A stretch of DNA of 64,000 bases from Chitinophagaceae bacterium (GTDB lineage: Bacteria; Bacteroidota; Bacteroidia; Chitinophagales; Chitinophagaceae): positions 507,088-571,087 of the forward strand of contig JADKJX010000004.1 of the NCBI GenBank assembly GCA_016720775.1, read 5' to 3'. This document shows positions 53,500 to 62,584 of the stretch, in pieces. Each line of letters opens with the position of its first letter. Position 1 is the stretch's first letter. The translations under genes were made by a program, and so were the position numbers. The notes beneath the pieces are model-generated. The model was not told where the DNA came from and ran no database searches. It saw only the letters and a program-made list of their open reading frames with translations.

Positions 53500-54942
53500 T
53501 CATTGCTTAATGGGATGGTTACGCCATTTTCCAGCATTTGCCACCTGGTGTGTGCCGTTGTATTCATACCCGGCCACATATACATCGGTGCCCGAAACAA
53601 AAACAGATCTTGCAACAGCCTTGCCTGTTGTTAATGAAGTACCCGACCCGTTCTTCCAGATCTTTGCAACAAAATTGCCGCCTGCATCGGTGTTTTCAAC
53701 ACCACATGCATACACATCTGTACCCGAAACAAAAACAGAAAAGATATTCGCACCAAAAGCAGAACTTGATAAAGAAACAGGCACGCCGTTCTTCCAGATG
53801 CGTGGAAAACTTTGCGAACAATTGCTTTCTCCTCCACCTACATACACATCGCTTCCAGAAACAAAAACAGACCGGCCGACAGAACCACAGGCTGCCGTTG
53901 ATAACGTAGTGGCAACCCCATTCTTCCATATCTTGGCAACAGCTGCCGTAGCATTGTTTTCAGATCCGGCCACATACACATCACTGCCCGAAACAAACAC
54001 CGAACCGGCATAACCCAAAAATGAGCCATTGGTTAATGAAGTGGCAATACCATTCTTCCAAACCTTTGCAACATTTGTTGTTCCGTTAAATTCCGATCCC
54101 GCAACATAAACATCGGTGCCCGAAACAAATACCGATTGGGCCTGCGCATCATAAAATCCTGTTGATAAGGAGATTTCCACCCCATTTTTCCAAAGCTTCG
54201 CAACATCTGCTATTCCATTTGTTTCCCTTCCCACCACATATACATCCGGCGATAACGTGGGGGTAGTTGTAAAACTTGTTTCATTACCATAAGCCGTGCC
54301 ATTGCTGTTGGTAGCATAAGCCCTTACATAATATGTAACAGATGGCGTGAGTGATGCCATGTGACTGCTGTACGCTCCCAGCCCGCTTCCATCATTTGTA
54401 TTATTTCCGGTAACAACCGGGTTGTGCGAAGTACTCCAGCAAATGCCTCTTGCCGTTACCGCAGTTCCTCCGTCTGCAATTACATGGCCACCACAGGTTG
54501 CCGTGAATGAAGAAATTGCACTTACTATTGCCGTGATGATCGTTGGCAGACCGCCCGTTGTAGCAGACGTGGTAAAACTTATCTCATTGCCATAAGCGGT
54601 TCCCACACTATTGGTAGCATAAGCCCGTACATAATAAGTTGTGTTTGCAGTAAGCCCTGTTAATGCACTTGCAAATGATCCCAACCCGGTTCCATCTGTA
54701 GTATGGTTACCTGTAACAACCGGGTTTGGTGAAGTACTCCAGCAAACTCCCCGGGCAGTTACCACAGCTCCGCCACCTGCGGTAACTTCTCCACCACCAG
54801 TGGCCGTGGTATTAGTTATTGAAGACAATACCGTGGTAGTAACTGTTGGCATCACATTTCCTGTACCGGTTGGTGCATCAAGTTCCTTTTGACAATTAAG
54901 GAAAACGACAGATACCAGGAGTATTAAAAGTACTATTCTCAT
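53500..54942 (-). CDS. Lipoprotein with FN3-like repeats and an IWKNG propeller; tail disrupted
   Basis: 480 aa as read. Signal MRIVLLILLVSVVFLNC with lipobox Cys17. Two FN3-like modules of about 95 aa each (TARGVCWSTSPNPVVTGNHT and TARGICWSTSHNPVVTGNNT) precede about six propeller repeats of roughly 42 aa with DVYVAGSE and VAKIWKNGV cores. The frame ends HQVANAGKWRNHPIKQ, which breaks the repeat. Adding one A at each of two A-runs (plus-strand T-runs 53527-53530 and 53537-53539) restores HQVAKCWKNGVTIPLSNEPV and carries the gene to 53448. Further repeat remnants (CKIWKNGVLITYTSGSPYSE) continue to about 53340, so the true end lies lower and more indels are present. Surface role likely. Confidence 0.78.
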   Translation of the reverse strand: MRIVLLILLVSVVFLNCQKELDAPTGTGNVMPTVTTTVLSSITNTTATGGGEVTAGGGAVVTARGVCWSTSPNPVVTGNHTTDGTGLGSFASALTGLTANTTYYVRAYATNSVGTAYGNEISFTTSATTGGLPTIITAIVSAISSFTATCGGHVIADGGTAVTARGICWSTSHNPVVTGNNTNDGSGLGAYSSHMASLTPSVTYYVRAYATNSNGTAYGNETSFTTTPTLSPDVYVVGRETNGIADVAKLWKNGVEISLSTGFYDAQAQSVFVSGTDVYVAGSEFNGTTNVAKVWKNGIATSLTNGSFLGYAGSVFVSGSDVYVAGSENNATAAVAKIWKNGVATTLSTAACGSVGRSVFVSGSDVYVGGGESNCSQSFPRIWKNGVPVSLSSSAFGANIFSVFVSGTDVYACGVENTDAGGNFVAKIWKNGSGTSLTTGKAVARSVFVSGTDVYVAGYEYNGTHQVANAGKWRNHPIKQ

Positions 54943-55052
54943 CAGGCTGATTTTGCTTGACCAAATGTATTACAATAATACAAAACCAGCGTCAGTACGA
55001 ACTACGGTTCAGCAGAAAAAATAATTATCTTAGTTAACCTAAACTCCTGCTG

Positions 55053-55856
55053 ATGAAAAAATCACTCTATTGCATGTTGCTGCTTGCAGTTTCCTGCACC
55101 GGAAATAAAACAGAACCATCCCTCTCCATGCAGCTTTCCAAAGGAACATGGATCGATCTTACCTATAGTTTTTCGGAAGAAACATTGTATTGGCCCACGG
55201 CCGATAAATTCCGTTTCGATACGGTATTCGTTGGTGTTACTCCTGCCGGTTTTTATTACGAGGCTTTTAATTTTTGCGCCGCCGAACACGGAGGTACACA
55301 CCTGGATGCTCCCGTTCATTTTGCAAAAGGAAAATGGACTGCCGATCAGATACCATTAGGCAATCTTACGGGCGAGGCCGTGGTAATTGACGTATCGGCA
55401 AATGCCTTAAAGAACCCCGACTACCAAATAACAGTTGCCGATATGGAAACCTGGGAAAAGATCAATGGAAGCATTCCCGATGATGCGATACTGTTATTCC
55501 GTACCGGCTATGGTTCATTTTATCCTGATGCAAAAAAATATCTTGGCACCGATGAACGTGGCGCCGAAGCGGTTGCCAAACTTCATTTCCCGGGTATTCA
55601 TCCCGATGCAGCAACCTGGCTGGCAACCAGGCGGAAAATAAAAGCAGTTGGACTGGATGTGGCCAGTGTTGATTACGGGCAATCGAAAGATTTTAAAACA
55701 CACCAGTTGCTTTATGAAAAAAATATCTGCGGATTTGAAAATGTAGCCAATCTTGATAAGCTTCCTGCAACAGGAGTATACATCATTGCATTGCCCATGA
55801 AAATAAAAAATGGCAGTGGTGGACCGTTGCGGATAATGGCCTGGGTGAAGAAATAG
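55053..55856 (+). CDS. Cyclase-family (kynurenine formamidase-like) lipoprotein
   Basis: 267 aa. Signal MKKSLYCMLLLAVSC with lipobox Cys15. The family metal-binding motif EHGGTHLDAPVHF is at 78-90 (His79, His83, Asp85), followed by DDAILLFRTGY and PGIHPDAATWL. Members hydrolyse N-formylkynurenine or similar amides, or act as cyclic-imidase-like enzymes. An exported form is unusual for kynurenine metabolism, so the substrate is open. Isolated gene. Confidence 0.85.
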   Translation: MKKSLYCMLLLAVSCTGNKTEPSLSMQLSKGTWIDLTYSFSEETLYWPTADKFRFDTVFVGVTPAGFYYEAFNFCAAEHGGTHLDAPVHFAKGKWTADQIPLGNLTGEAVVIDVSANALKNPDYQITVADMETWEKINGSIPDDAILLFRTGYGSFYPDAKKYLGTDERGAEAVAKLHFPGIHPDAATWLATRRKIKAVGLDVASVDYGQSKDFKTHQLLYEKNICGFENVANLDKLPATGVYIIALPMKIKNGSGGPLRIMAWVKK

Positions 55857-55889
55857 GCAACAGCAATTGCCGGGCAGGGAGTATAATGT

Positions 55890-56135
55890 TTATGCGTCTC
55901 TTTCCACTGAAATATCGCATTCACCAATTAATGCAGCAAGGGCGCCAACGGCTGCAAGTACGGGCGCCAGCAATACGCCTACAACACCAATAGTAAGAGG
56001 AAAAGACATGATCTCTTTCCCGGTCTTATCATGAATGCTGATCTTTCTTACATTCCCTTCTTCGATCAGCTCCTTAACTTTTTGTAAGATCTCTTCACCC
56101 TTTACAGCAAATGTTTCTTTAAATGTTTTTGACAT
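55890..56135 (-). CDS. DUF4342 domain protein
   Basis: 81 aa. Typical opening MSKTFKETFAVKGEEILQKV and VRKISIHDKTGKEIMSFPLT, followed by a hydrophobic segment (VGVVGVLLAPVLAAVGALAA). Function unknown; this small family is widespread. It converges with the cyclase gene. Confidence 0.85.
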   Translation of the reverse strand: MSKTFKETFAVKGEEILQKVKELIEEGNVRKISIHDKTGKEIMSFPLTIGVVGVLLAPVLAAVGALAALIGECDISVERDA

Positions 56136-56291
56136 AATAGCTAATTCCTTTTTTTTACAAAGATGGTATTATAAATAAATACAGAAAGAAAATAACAGTC
56201 ATCATTTTAGAATATGAATGTGGTCATATATGATTCTTCTACTCCGCAGACAGGGGAACAATTACCCCCGGAAGACCGTTTATATTTTACC

Positions 56292-56522
56292 CTACGACGA
56301 AACCTGCGGAAAAATAAAAGTAAAGGGGCCAAAACTGTGTTCATTTTTCCGGTCATCCCTGAGACCGTCCCGGAGCTCATTTCTGTGATTCTCCCGGTGA
56401 TGTCTTCTTTCATTCCTTTCCGGCTGGTTATTCCTTTCCATGTAATGTGGCTCCACGCAACTGTTAAGAGATGATCCAATTACCAATACGATAAGCAAAA
56501 TGCTGAAAATATGATTATTCAT
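56292..56522 (-). CDS. Possible small basic lipoprotein
   Basis: 76 aa. MNNHIFSILLIVLVIGSSLNSC is a plausible lipoprotein signal with Cys22. The rest is very rich in Arg, His, Asn and Glu (RNERRHHRENHRNELRDGLR). No family. A competing ORF on the plus strand (56214-56474) has no signal or motif, so the minus call is preferred, but the protein may have been shortened by indels. Confidence 0.45.
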   Translation of the reverse strand: MNNHIFSILLIVLVIGSSLNSCVEPHYMERNNQPERNERRHHRENHRNELRDGLRDDRKNEHSFGPFTFIFPQVSS

Positions 56523-56850
56523 GGTATAGATTAAAGAGGCCCTCCCGAACTGATAAGGCTTGTATAAAGGGCAACTAATTACAACGGAAACACATTACAG
56601 CATTATGTGAATGATTTGCATGATTCGCATGTTTACAAAATAATCACGGCACATGTTTTGCCAATGGGGTCTGATCAGCATACATACCGGGATTGAATTC
56701 CTGAATCATCCCCTTTAATTTTCCCTTTACCCGCAGTGATTGGTGAAGGGAATACCTGCACCCGGTTGCAACGGTTCTGCCGCAAAGAATCAGCAGCGTA
56801 CTGCTGTATATTGAATAACTTTGCATCAATATTAAATACCAGATAACAGC
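56523..56850. other. 328-bp intergenic region upstream of cbpA
   Basis: No gene seen. The last 35 bp hold the likely cbpA promoter (separate entry). A minor repeated word (GATTTGCATGATTCGCATG) occurs near 56610. Confidence 0.45.
56816..56823 (+). promoter_or_regulatory. Candidate -7 box of the cbpA operon
   Basis: TAACTTTG matches TAnnTTTG exactly, 27 bp before the ATG at 56851. No clear -33 box was identified. Confidence 0.45.
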
Positions 56851-57728
56851 ATGGAGTTCATCGATTACTATAAAATTTTGGGTGTAAGCAAAGGATCCGG
56901 TCCGAAGAAATTAAAAAGCATACCGGAAGCTTGCCCGGAAACTGCATCCTGATCTGAATCCCACAGATAAAGATGCCCATAAAAAATTTCAGCAGGTAAA
57001 TGAAGCCAACGAGGTTTTAAGTGACCCGGAAAAAAGAAAAAAATATGACGAGTATGGCAAAGACTGGCAACATGCAGAACAATTTGAGCAACAAAAGAAT
57101 GCACAGCACAGATCACAAACGGCAGGAAGACAGTCATTCTCTGGAAGGAACTGACCCGGATTTTTCAAGCTTTTTTGAATCTATGTTTGGCAGTGCTGGT
57201 AAAAGGCAGCAGGCAAAATTCCGGGGACAGGATATCAGTGCCGAATTAAAATTAAGCCTGGCCGATACAATGCAAACGCATCCGCAGACTTTTACTATCA
57301 ATGGAAAGAATATCCGTATCACTGTTCCGGCCGGGGTCGAAAACGGGCAAACGATCAAATTAAACGGGTATGGAAACCCGGGTGTGAATGGTGGCCCTGC
57401 CGGTGATCTTTACATCAGTTTTTCAATACCGGCACATCCTGTTTACAAAAGGCTCGGCAACGATCTGTATATGACAGCCCCGCTGGATCTTTATACAGCT
57501 ATGCTGGGCGGAGAAACCATTATCGAAACATTACAGGGAAAAGTAAAACTGAAAGTCGCCCCTGAAACAGGCAATGGAACCAAGGTCAGGTTAAAAGGTA
57601 AAGGTGTTCCGGTTTATAAAAAAGATGGAGAAACCGGCGACCTGTATGTTACATTCGAAATAAAACTCCCTGCTAACCTCACGGAAAAACAAAAGGAACT
57701 GTTCACCGAATTATCAAAACTAAAATAA
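56851..57728 (+). pseudogene. cbpA: DnaJ-like co-chaperone CbpA, frameshifted
   Basis: Start MEFIDYYKILGVSK at 56851 opens a J domain. Two frames must be joined before AYRKLARKLHPDLNPTDKDA (J-domain HPD present): one base is missing near 56892-56902 and one A at the A5 run 56913-56917, which restores EEIKKAYRKL. A third join near 57141-57148 is needed to reach DPDFSSFFESMFG and the CTD domain (TFTINGKNIRITVPAGVENG, GDLYISFSIPAHPVYKRLGN). The C-terminal open frame runs to 57728. Family role: co-chaperone of DnaK, also nucleoid-linked in E. coli. It is followed 8 bp later by its modulator cbpM. Confidence 0.82.
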
Positions 57729-57736
57729 GCCATTGT

Positions 57737-58039
57737 ATGCAAACTCATATTATGATACCCGTCCAGGAATTTTGTATGCACCACCAGGTTGATCCTTCGT
57801 TCATCTACTCATTAAAAGAGTCTGGATTAATAGATATCTCAATAGTAGAAGAAACCTCCTGCATTCCTGCAGACCAGTTGCCCGGCCTGGAAAAAATAAC
57901 CCGGTTATATGAAATGGATATTAACCTGGAAGGCATTGAAACAATTACTTATTTATTAGGCCAGATCAATAAACAGGAAGAAAAGATCAGAATGCTTACA
58001 AACCGATTAAGCAGGTTTGAAAGTGATGAACTTACATAA
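57737..58039 (+). CDS. cbpM: Chaperone modulator CbpM (MerR-like)
   Basis: 100 aa. MIPVQEFCMHHQVDPSFIYS and the helix YEMDINLEGIETITYLLGQI are the hallmarks of CbpM-type proteins, which bind the J domain of CbpA and control it. The C-terminal region (NKQEEKIRMLTNRLSRFES) is coiled-coil-like. The 8-bp gap after cbpA supports an operon. Confidence 0.9.
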   Translation: MQTHIMIPVQEFCMHHQVDPSFIYSLKESGLIDISIVEETSCIPADQLPGLEKITRLYEMDINLEGIETITYLLGQINKQEEKIRMLTNRLSRFESDELT

Positions 58040-58159
58040 AGAAGCGTAAACAGGTTATCTATTCAAGCAAGGCACTGATACGCAATGCGCAATTCCTTTG
58101 CCGTATACCTGCGCCAGGGGAAACACTTACAGAAGAGGGGAAGTGGTGTTTTTATACAT

Positions 58160-59869
58160 CTACCTTATCAATACAATTGTTCCCTGTTCAGAAGTAAGCA
58201 TCTGGCTATCCACCTGGTAAATGCATTTCCACACATAAACCCCCGCGTTCTGTTGTTTTCCCTTATATGCCCCATCCCACCCTTTCATAATATCTTTTGT
58301 TTCAAATACGGTTTCACCATAGCGGTTGTAAACAATAAATTCATACCGCTGTACCGTTCCAAATAAAGTTGGTTTGAACAGATCATTTTTAAAATCCCCG
58401 TTAGGCGTAAAAGCACCCGGCACAAAAAGCCCCCGGGTACAATTTTTTGGCATCACTATGATCGTGTCTTTGCCTTTGCAGTTTTTGTTATCCATTACCT
58501 GCAGCCAATACAACCCCGGAGCAGAAACAGTAATTGATGATGCAACGGAATTATCGTTCCATAGGTATTGGTTAAACGGAACTGCTGTTTTTAATACCAT
58601 TTTACTATAAGTGCAAATGCTCGTATCAGGCGGAAGGAATCCGGAAGGGGTTGGTAATATTGTATTGATATAAATGCTCCCACTACCTTTACAGCCGTTT
58701 GCATCAATTACATTCACACTAAAATTACCCGTACCATTTACATTGATCGATCGCTGGACACTACCTGTATTCCATAAATAACTTACATAACCGACACCTG
58801 CATCCAATATCCGTGTATCACTATAACAAATTGTAGTATCCGGGTTCAGGCTAACCACAGGAAGCTGATTTATTTTTACAAGCCTTACGGTATCAAATGA
58901 TTTACACCCGTTTTGGGCTGTTGCTATCACCGAAAATATCCCGACATTGTTTACACTTATTTGTTGTGTTGAAGCCCCCGTATTCCATTGATATTGTACA
59001 AAACCAGGGCCTGCATCAAAACGGATTGCAGTACCGATGCAGATGCTTGTATCGATGCCCAGGTTCACCAATGGCGAATGATTTACCGAAATATGAACCG
59101 TGTCATAAGCAAAGCAACCCGGCAGTTTTTCTGCTTTCAAATAATACGTTGTATCTACAGACGGATATACAACAACATTTTGTGCTGTTGTAGAACTGAT
59201 GTTGTAATTGTTGGACCATGTATAATTCAGGAATCCGCCTGGAGCATTTAAATGCAGGGTGTCGTTATTGCATTTTATGCGGTCCGGGCCAATATTGATC
59301 AACTGGTCGTATGCCTTAATGATAATACTGTCCCGCAAACGATTATTGCAGGAGTCAATTGTTTCCACCCAGTAAGTGCCTGGCTGTGTAACTGTAATTG
59401 CAGAACCTGTGCTGCCGTTATTCCAAAGATAAGAGAGAAAATTATTTGCCTGCAATGTAATGGTAGATCCCGGGCAAATAGAAGTGTCTGCACCGATATT
59501 CAATGTACCGCTTCCTGAAACCATATTAACGATCAATGAATCTTTTACCGGTATGCAACTGTACATTGATGCATAAATCCTGTACACGCCGAAAGTGGAA
59601 AATTGCACGGAAAGAGTACTGTCTGTTTGATTAATAATGGTAACCCCGGCCGGCAGTTGCCATTGCGGACTAAGCGTACACTTTCTATTGCGATGCATCC
59701 GGTAAGTATAGGTATCCGACAAACTGCAAAGACTCACAGGCCCTGTGATCTTCATAAAACTGCAAGAGTCTATATAATCTGGACATGTGTACCTTGATTG
59801 AACAAATGCATCCACGGTTGTATAAGGAATGGAAGGATCTGCGATGATCCCCAGTGAAGAATCCACCAT
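58160..59869 (-). CDS. T9SS type B surface protein 2, C-terminal fragment
   Basis: 569 aa as read; the gene spans 58160-61404 and is split by three frameshifts (other fragments listed separately). Five tandem Ig/PKD-like repeats of about 75 aa share the pattern DTSIC...DAG.G...Y.WNTG (NIGADTSICPGSTITLQANN; NLGIDTSICIGTAIRFDAGP; SLNPDTTICYSDTRILDAGV). The end is a type B sorting domain (GLFVPGAFTPNGDFKNDLFK to the last residues GTIVLIR). The true frame is open upstream to about 59960. The start shown is internal. Secreted by T9SS to the surface; the ligand is unknown. Confidence 0.85.
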   Translation of the reverse strand: MVDSSLGIIADPSIPYTTVDAFVQSRYTCPDYIDSCSFMKITGPVSLCSLSDTYTYRMHRNRKCTLSPQWQLPAGVTIINQTDSTLSVQFSTFGVYRIYASMYSCIPVKDSLIVNMVSGSGTLNIGADTSICPGSTITLQANNFLSYLWNNGSTGSAITVTQPGTYWVETIDSCNNRLRDSIIIKAYDQLINIGPDRIKCNNDTLHLNAPGGFLNYTWSNNYNISSTTAQNVVVYPSVDTTYYLKAEKLPGCFAYDTVHISVNHSPLVNLGIDTSICIGTAIRFDAGPGFVQYQWNTGASTQQISVNNVGIFSVIATAQNGCKSFDTVRLVKINQLPVVSLNPDTTICYSDTRILDAGVGYVSYLWNTGSVQRSINVNGTGNFSVNVIDANGCKGSGSIYINTILPTPSGFLPPDTSICTYSKMVLKTAVPFNQYLWNDNSVASSITVSAPGLYWLQVMDNKNCKGKDTIIVMPKNCTRGLFVPGAFTPNGDFKNDLFKPTLFGTVQRYEFIVYNRYGETVFETKDIMKGWDGAYKGKQQNAGVYVWKCIYQVDSQMLTSEQGTIVLIR

Positions 59870-59958
59870 GTATTGAAAGTCCAGCCGGTTTATTACCTGT
59901 GCAGCAATGGTATAATTGTTTCCATTAACAAAGCAGAATTGCTCGGAGTTTACGGTGT

Positions 59959-60501
59959 CTACTTTTCATAAACGAAGATCCCTTGAATAATACTGTCCAT
60001 CGGCAACCAGGTATAGTTCGTTCCTATTGCACCAAATTTATCGTCCAATCCCATGGTTGCATCAGAAAAATAAGGACGTGATGATGCAGAGAATACCATA
60101 CCCCAGTATTTGTTGAGTGAAGTATCAATTTCTGCGAAGTTTGAATAATATTGAAAGTAGGGCTGAAGAGGTAAAGTCTGTTCAACCCATTGCATCATAT
60201 AAATATGCCCGTCTCTATCAGCCCCAGCCCTTGTTATTTTGGGACCATAACTTGTACTGAACTGTGTCTTGATACTTTTTCTCACCTGGCCCTGCTGATC
60301 GATCAGTGTAACACTTTGTCCCTGTGCTCCGCTGGTCGCCATCAGCAATGTATCATAAGAAGAAAGTTGTACAAACCCAACGGCAGTAGGAAAATTGGGA
60401 TCGGTATATCCATATTGCCATTCCCTGGACCCGGTGACCCGATCTAGCCGGGTAATAAAACTGAAATAAGAAGAGTTGACATTACTATACGCATTTCCCA
60501 C
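59959..60501 (-). CDS. T9SS type B surface protein 2, third fragment
   Basis: 180 aa (MGNAYSNVNSSYFSFITRLD). The frame carries propeller-like repeats (YTWLPMDSIIQGIFVYEK) and ends at a stop beside the T4 run at 59963-59966. One extra base there restores FVYEKVDTVNSEQFCFVNGN and joins the C-terminal fragment. Its 5' end overlaps the preceding fragment. Confidence 0.6.
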   Translation of the reverse strand: MGNAYSNVNSSYFSFITRLDRVTGSREWQYGYTDPNFPTAVGFVQLSSYDTLLMATSGAQGQSVTLIDQQGQVRKSIKTQFSTSYGPKITRAGADRDGHIYMMQWVEQTLPLQPYFQYYSNFAEIDTSLNKYWGMVFSASSRPYFSDATMGLDDKFGAIGTNYTWLPMDSIIQGIFVYEK

Positions 60502-60929
60502 ACATATAGTTTATCATTCAGCAGATGCATGCCGCTTGGAATAGCAAATTCAGTTGGCCCGGGGCCGCTTCCAGGGTTGTAGGAAAGACGGAAAAGTCTG
60601 TTCCATTGTAAATTACCATTCTTATCCACTTTTGTAACCGTCCAGCCATTATTAAAAGCTCCTGTTACAGTATAAACATCACTTTGAGAATCTGTAATGA
60701 TATATGGGACAGATATGGGGCCAAGATTACCCAAGTTCAATCTCCTTGTCCATAAAATAATACCATTTTTATCCAGCCTTGCCAGTTCATAATCGCCTAT
60801 AACAACATAGTAACCTGAATCTGCACTTGCAGCTACTCCTTTTATTTCTGAATTGGTACAGTTATATGGAGACACAATTTTTTGACCAGTCGATACAGCC
60901 TTTAATACGTGTTTTAACAAGCACTCCAA
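60444..60929 (-). CDS. T9SS type B surface protein 2, second fragment
   Basis: 161 aa (MECLLKHVLKAVSTGQKIVS). The real coding frame begins at the A6 site (plus-strand T6 60878-60883), giving KIVSPYNCTNSEIKGVAASA when restored. The frame ends after MSTLLISVLLPG because of a missing G at plus-strand 60497-60499; adding it gives LYVWGNAYSNVNSS and joins the next fragment. Confidence 0.6.
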   Translation of the reverse strand: MECLLKHVLKAVSTGQKIVSPYNCTNSEIKGVAASADSGYYVVIGDYELARLDKNGIILWTRRLNLGNLGPISVPYIITDSQSDVYTVTGAFNNGWTVTKVDKNGNLQWNRLFRLSYNPGSGPGPTEFAIPSGMHLLNDKLYVWEMRIVMSTLLISVLLPG

Positions 60930-61404
60930 ATTGTCCGCATGTATTCCATGGATATTGCACTCCCCCGGCTATAAATCCACTGTCAGGAGTTTTATCAATG
61001 CAGGTACCTTCCTCATTAAACATATAAGTTCCATACTGTGCCATGAAAAGGCTGTCAAGATTGTGTGCTGTTCCGGCAGAAAAATACACTACCGTAATTG
61101 TGTCGGAACAGCCTCCATTGAATGCAACCAGGCTAATCGTATGTATCCCGGCGGTTACCGTGTAATTCCAGACAGGAGAAGTGATCCCTGTAAATGCCCC
61201 ATCGTAGAGCCATTGAATAGATATTGCATTTATACTGTTATCCGTTAAGGGTATGATGCTATTAACGGGCACCACAGAATCTGATGCCGCTGGCCAAATC
61301 ACTGCCGCTACTCCACATGGATTAGTTGTTTGGGCCTTAAGCGACAGACAAAAACCCAAGAGAAATTGCAGGCATAAAAAATATAAGTGATGCCGAAGAT
61401 TCAT
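60862..61404 (-). CDS. T9SS type B surface protein 2, N-terminal fragment
   Basis: 180 aa. Signal peptide MNLRHHLYFLCLQFLLGFCLSLKA. Residues 25-120 are an Ig-like domain (SIQWLYDGAFTGITSPVWNY, GIHTISLVAFNGGCSDTI). Residues from 130 look like a propeller start (TPDSGFIAGGVQYPWN). The frame stops after GCIDWSKNCVSI; restoring one A in the A6 run continues it into the next fragment. The combined gene would be about 1,080 aa. Confidence 0.78.
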   Translation of the reverse strand: MNLRHHLYFLCLQFLLGFCLSLKAQTTNPCGVAAVIWPAASDSVVPVNSIIPLTDNSINAISIQWLYDGAFTGITSPVWNYTVTAGIHTISLVAFNGGCSDTITVVYFSAGTAHNLDSLFMAQYGTYMFNEEGTCIDKTPDSGFIAGGVQYPWNTCGQFGVLVKTRIKGCIDWSKNCVSI

Positions 61405-61580
61405 AAAGGGATTGCTGAATTAGATAGCACAATTTTAATAAAAAAAAGAGCATTCCCAAAGTTTAATTGATAGCACATTTCATATCGGAAGATTGCTTTG
61501 GTCGCCGATCTGCCTTGGTGTATGGGCCTCGAACCATTTTTATTTTTTGATAATTCCGGTTTGTGAGACTCGAAACATGG

Positions 61581-61644
61581 CCGGGGAATACTTTCCAGAT
61601 GGGAGAAGATGCTCATTCTTCCTGACAAGAATCACTAAATCACG
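61581..61644 (+). repeat. Dispersed intergenic repeat, copy D
   Basis: It shares CCGGGGAATACTTTCCAGAT with the CTGGGAGAACACTTGCCAGA of copy B, and TTCCTGACAAGAATCACTAA then ATCACGTA with TTCCTGATAAGTATCACTAA and ATCCCGTA at 63411. The middle part differs in length. Confidence 0.5.
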
Positions 61645-61657
61645 TAGTAGGTGATTT
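61637..61657 (+). terminator. AAATCAC/GTGATTT hairpin with T-tail
   Basis: AAATCAC (61637-61643), loop GTAGTAG, GTGATTT (61651-61657), then TTTTATT. It looks like a rho-independent terminator, but the gene upstream on plus is missing: the nearest plus-strand gene ends 3.6 kb earlier. It may end a small RNA or be part of the repeat D element. Confidence 0.5.
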
Positions 61658-61666
61658 TTTTATTCG

Positions 61667-61787
61667 CAGCAACGTCTCTTTGCAGATTTTGTGTGAAGGT
61701 TAAGTCGTTGCGCTTAATAAACGAAATACCGCCCGGGTTACGCAACATCCCTGGCCTCTGCACATAGCCTGGGAGGAGACGTTGCTG
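61667..61787. other. Nested long hairpin, candidate structured RNA or DNA element
   Basis: Three nested inverted repeats are collinear. Outer arms CAGCAACGTCTC (61667-61678) and GAGACGTTGCTG (61776-61787) are 12-bp perfect. Next TGCAGA (61681-61686) pairs with TCTGCA (61757-61762). Inner GTTGCG (61707-61712) pairs with CGCAAC (61741-61746). The loop holds a CCCGGG palindrome. No coding frame or repeat-word pattern explains it. Confidence 0.55.
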
Positions 61788-61965
61788 GGAAAGAGAGGTC
61801 TGCTGAATGCCTGCGCCAAATTTTACAGATAATTATAAAATTGTTACATGACTCATTCAATCACTCACTAGTGCCTGATGAAGGCTGAGGGCTCTTTATT
61901 AATAAACTGATTGCTTTTAAAGGATATGAGTTAGTTTCGGGAATATGTAATCGTAATAACTATTT

Positions 61966-62526
61966 ATGAAAAGGATACTTGTATCAATATTACTGACTGT
62001 CTTTATTGTACATAATCATTCAGAAGCGCAAAACGTAGGAATTGGAGTAGCCAACCCTGTTGCGAAACTGGATGTTGCGGGCAATATAAAAATCGCCGAT
62101 GGAACACAGGCTGCCGGAAGAATTTTAACCACTGATGCCAATGGTTTAGCAAGCTGGGCACCCCGTAAAAAACCAAGAGTAGTACGGATAACAGATCCCA
62201 ACACCGGGTGCCTTATTGTACATACGCCCATTTATAACTATGCTTTTACGCTCACAGATACTTCGGATTATACTATTACAGGAAAAAGTATCCGGTATGG
62301 AACCGGCCGGCATGACATAAACCTGTTGGTAGATGGAGCCACGGTGCAGATAGTACTTACTTATACGCCTGTTGCAGAGGGCGCTCAATGGGCAGAAGCA
62401 GCCTTTACGTATGGAGGTAATTTTTTGCCGGGAGCGCATACCATACAGGTGTTGCCGGTTGATAACAGCGTGCCCTGGGGATGCGGAAACCTGTATGGTA
62501 ACATGATCGTTACTTTTTTTGAATAA
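61966..62526 (+). CDS. Exported protein with GIGVANPVAKLDVAGN motif
   Basis: 186 aa, signal peptide MKRILVSILLTVFIVHNHSEA. The mature start NVGIGVANPVAKLDVAGNIK and ILTTDANGLASWAP is a motif common at the N-terminus of Bacteroidota surface and tail-fibre-like proteins. The rest (70-186) is a beta-rich domain with no known family (YTITGKSIRYGTGRHDINLL, PGAHTIQVLPVDNSVPWGCG). A hairpin terminator follows. Confidence 0.68.
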   Translation: MKRILVSILLTVFIVHNHSEAQNVGIGVANPVAKLDVAGNIKIADGTQAAGRILTTDANGLASWAPRKKPRVVRITDPNTGCLIVHTPIYNYAFTLTDTSDYTITGKSIRYGTGRHDINLLVDGATVQIVLTYTPVAEGAQWAEAAFTYGGNFLPGAHTIQVLPVDNSVPWGCGNLYGNMIVTFFE

Positions 62527-62584
62527 GGCATAGTCTCTTTTCGCAATGATTAAGGGATCGTTTGCAACAGGCAGGCAAAAAATA

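Larger units (their letters stand above)
61405..61965. other. 561-bp intergenic region with repeat, terminator and nested hairpin
   Basis: Contents, left to right: AT-rich leader of the T9SS gene on minus; dispersed repeat copy D (61581-61644); a hairpin with T-tail (61637-61657); the nested hairpin (61667-61787); and an AT-rich stretch with the likely promoter of the 61966 gene (TTAGTTTCG near 61931). No protein gene. Confidence 0.6.

Noticed and set aside
56214..56474. Plus-strand 86-aa ORF
   Set aside because: No signal, motif or family; it lies opposite a better lipoprotein candidate.
61667..61787. Integron attC site
   Set aside because: The fold is suggestive, but no GTTRRRY/RYYYAAC core pair at the ends and no integrase or cassette array.
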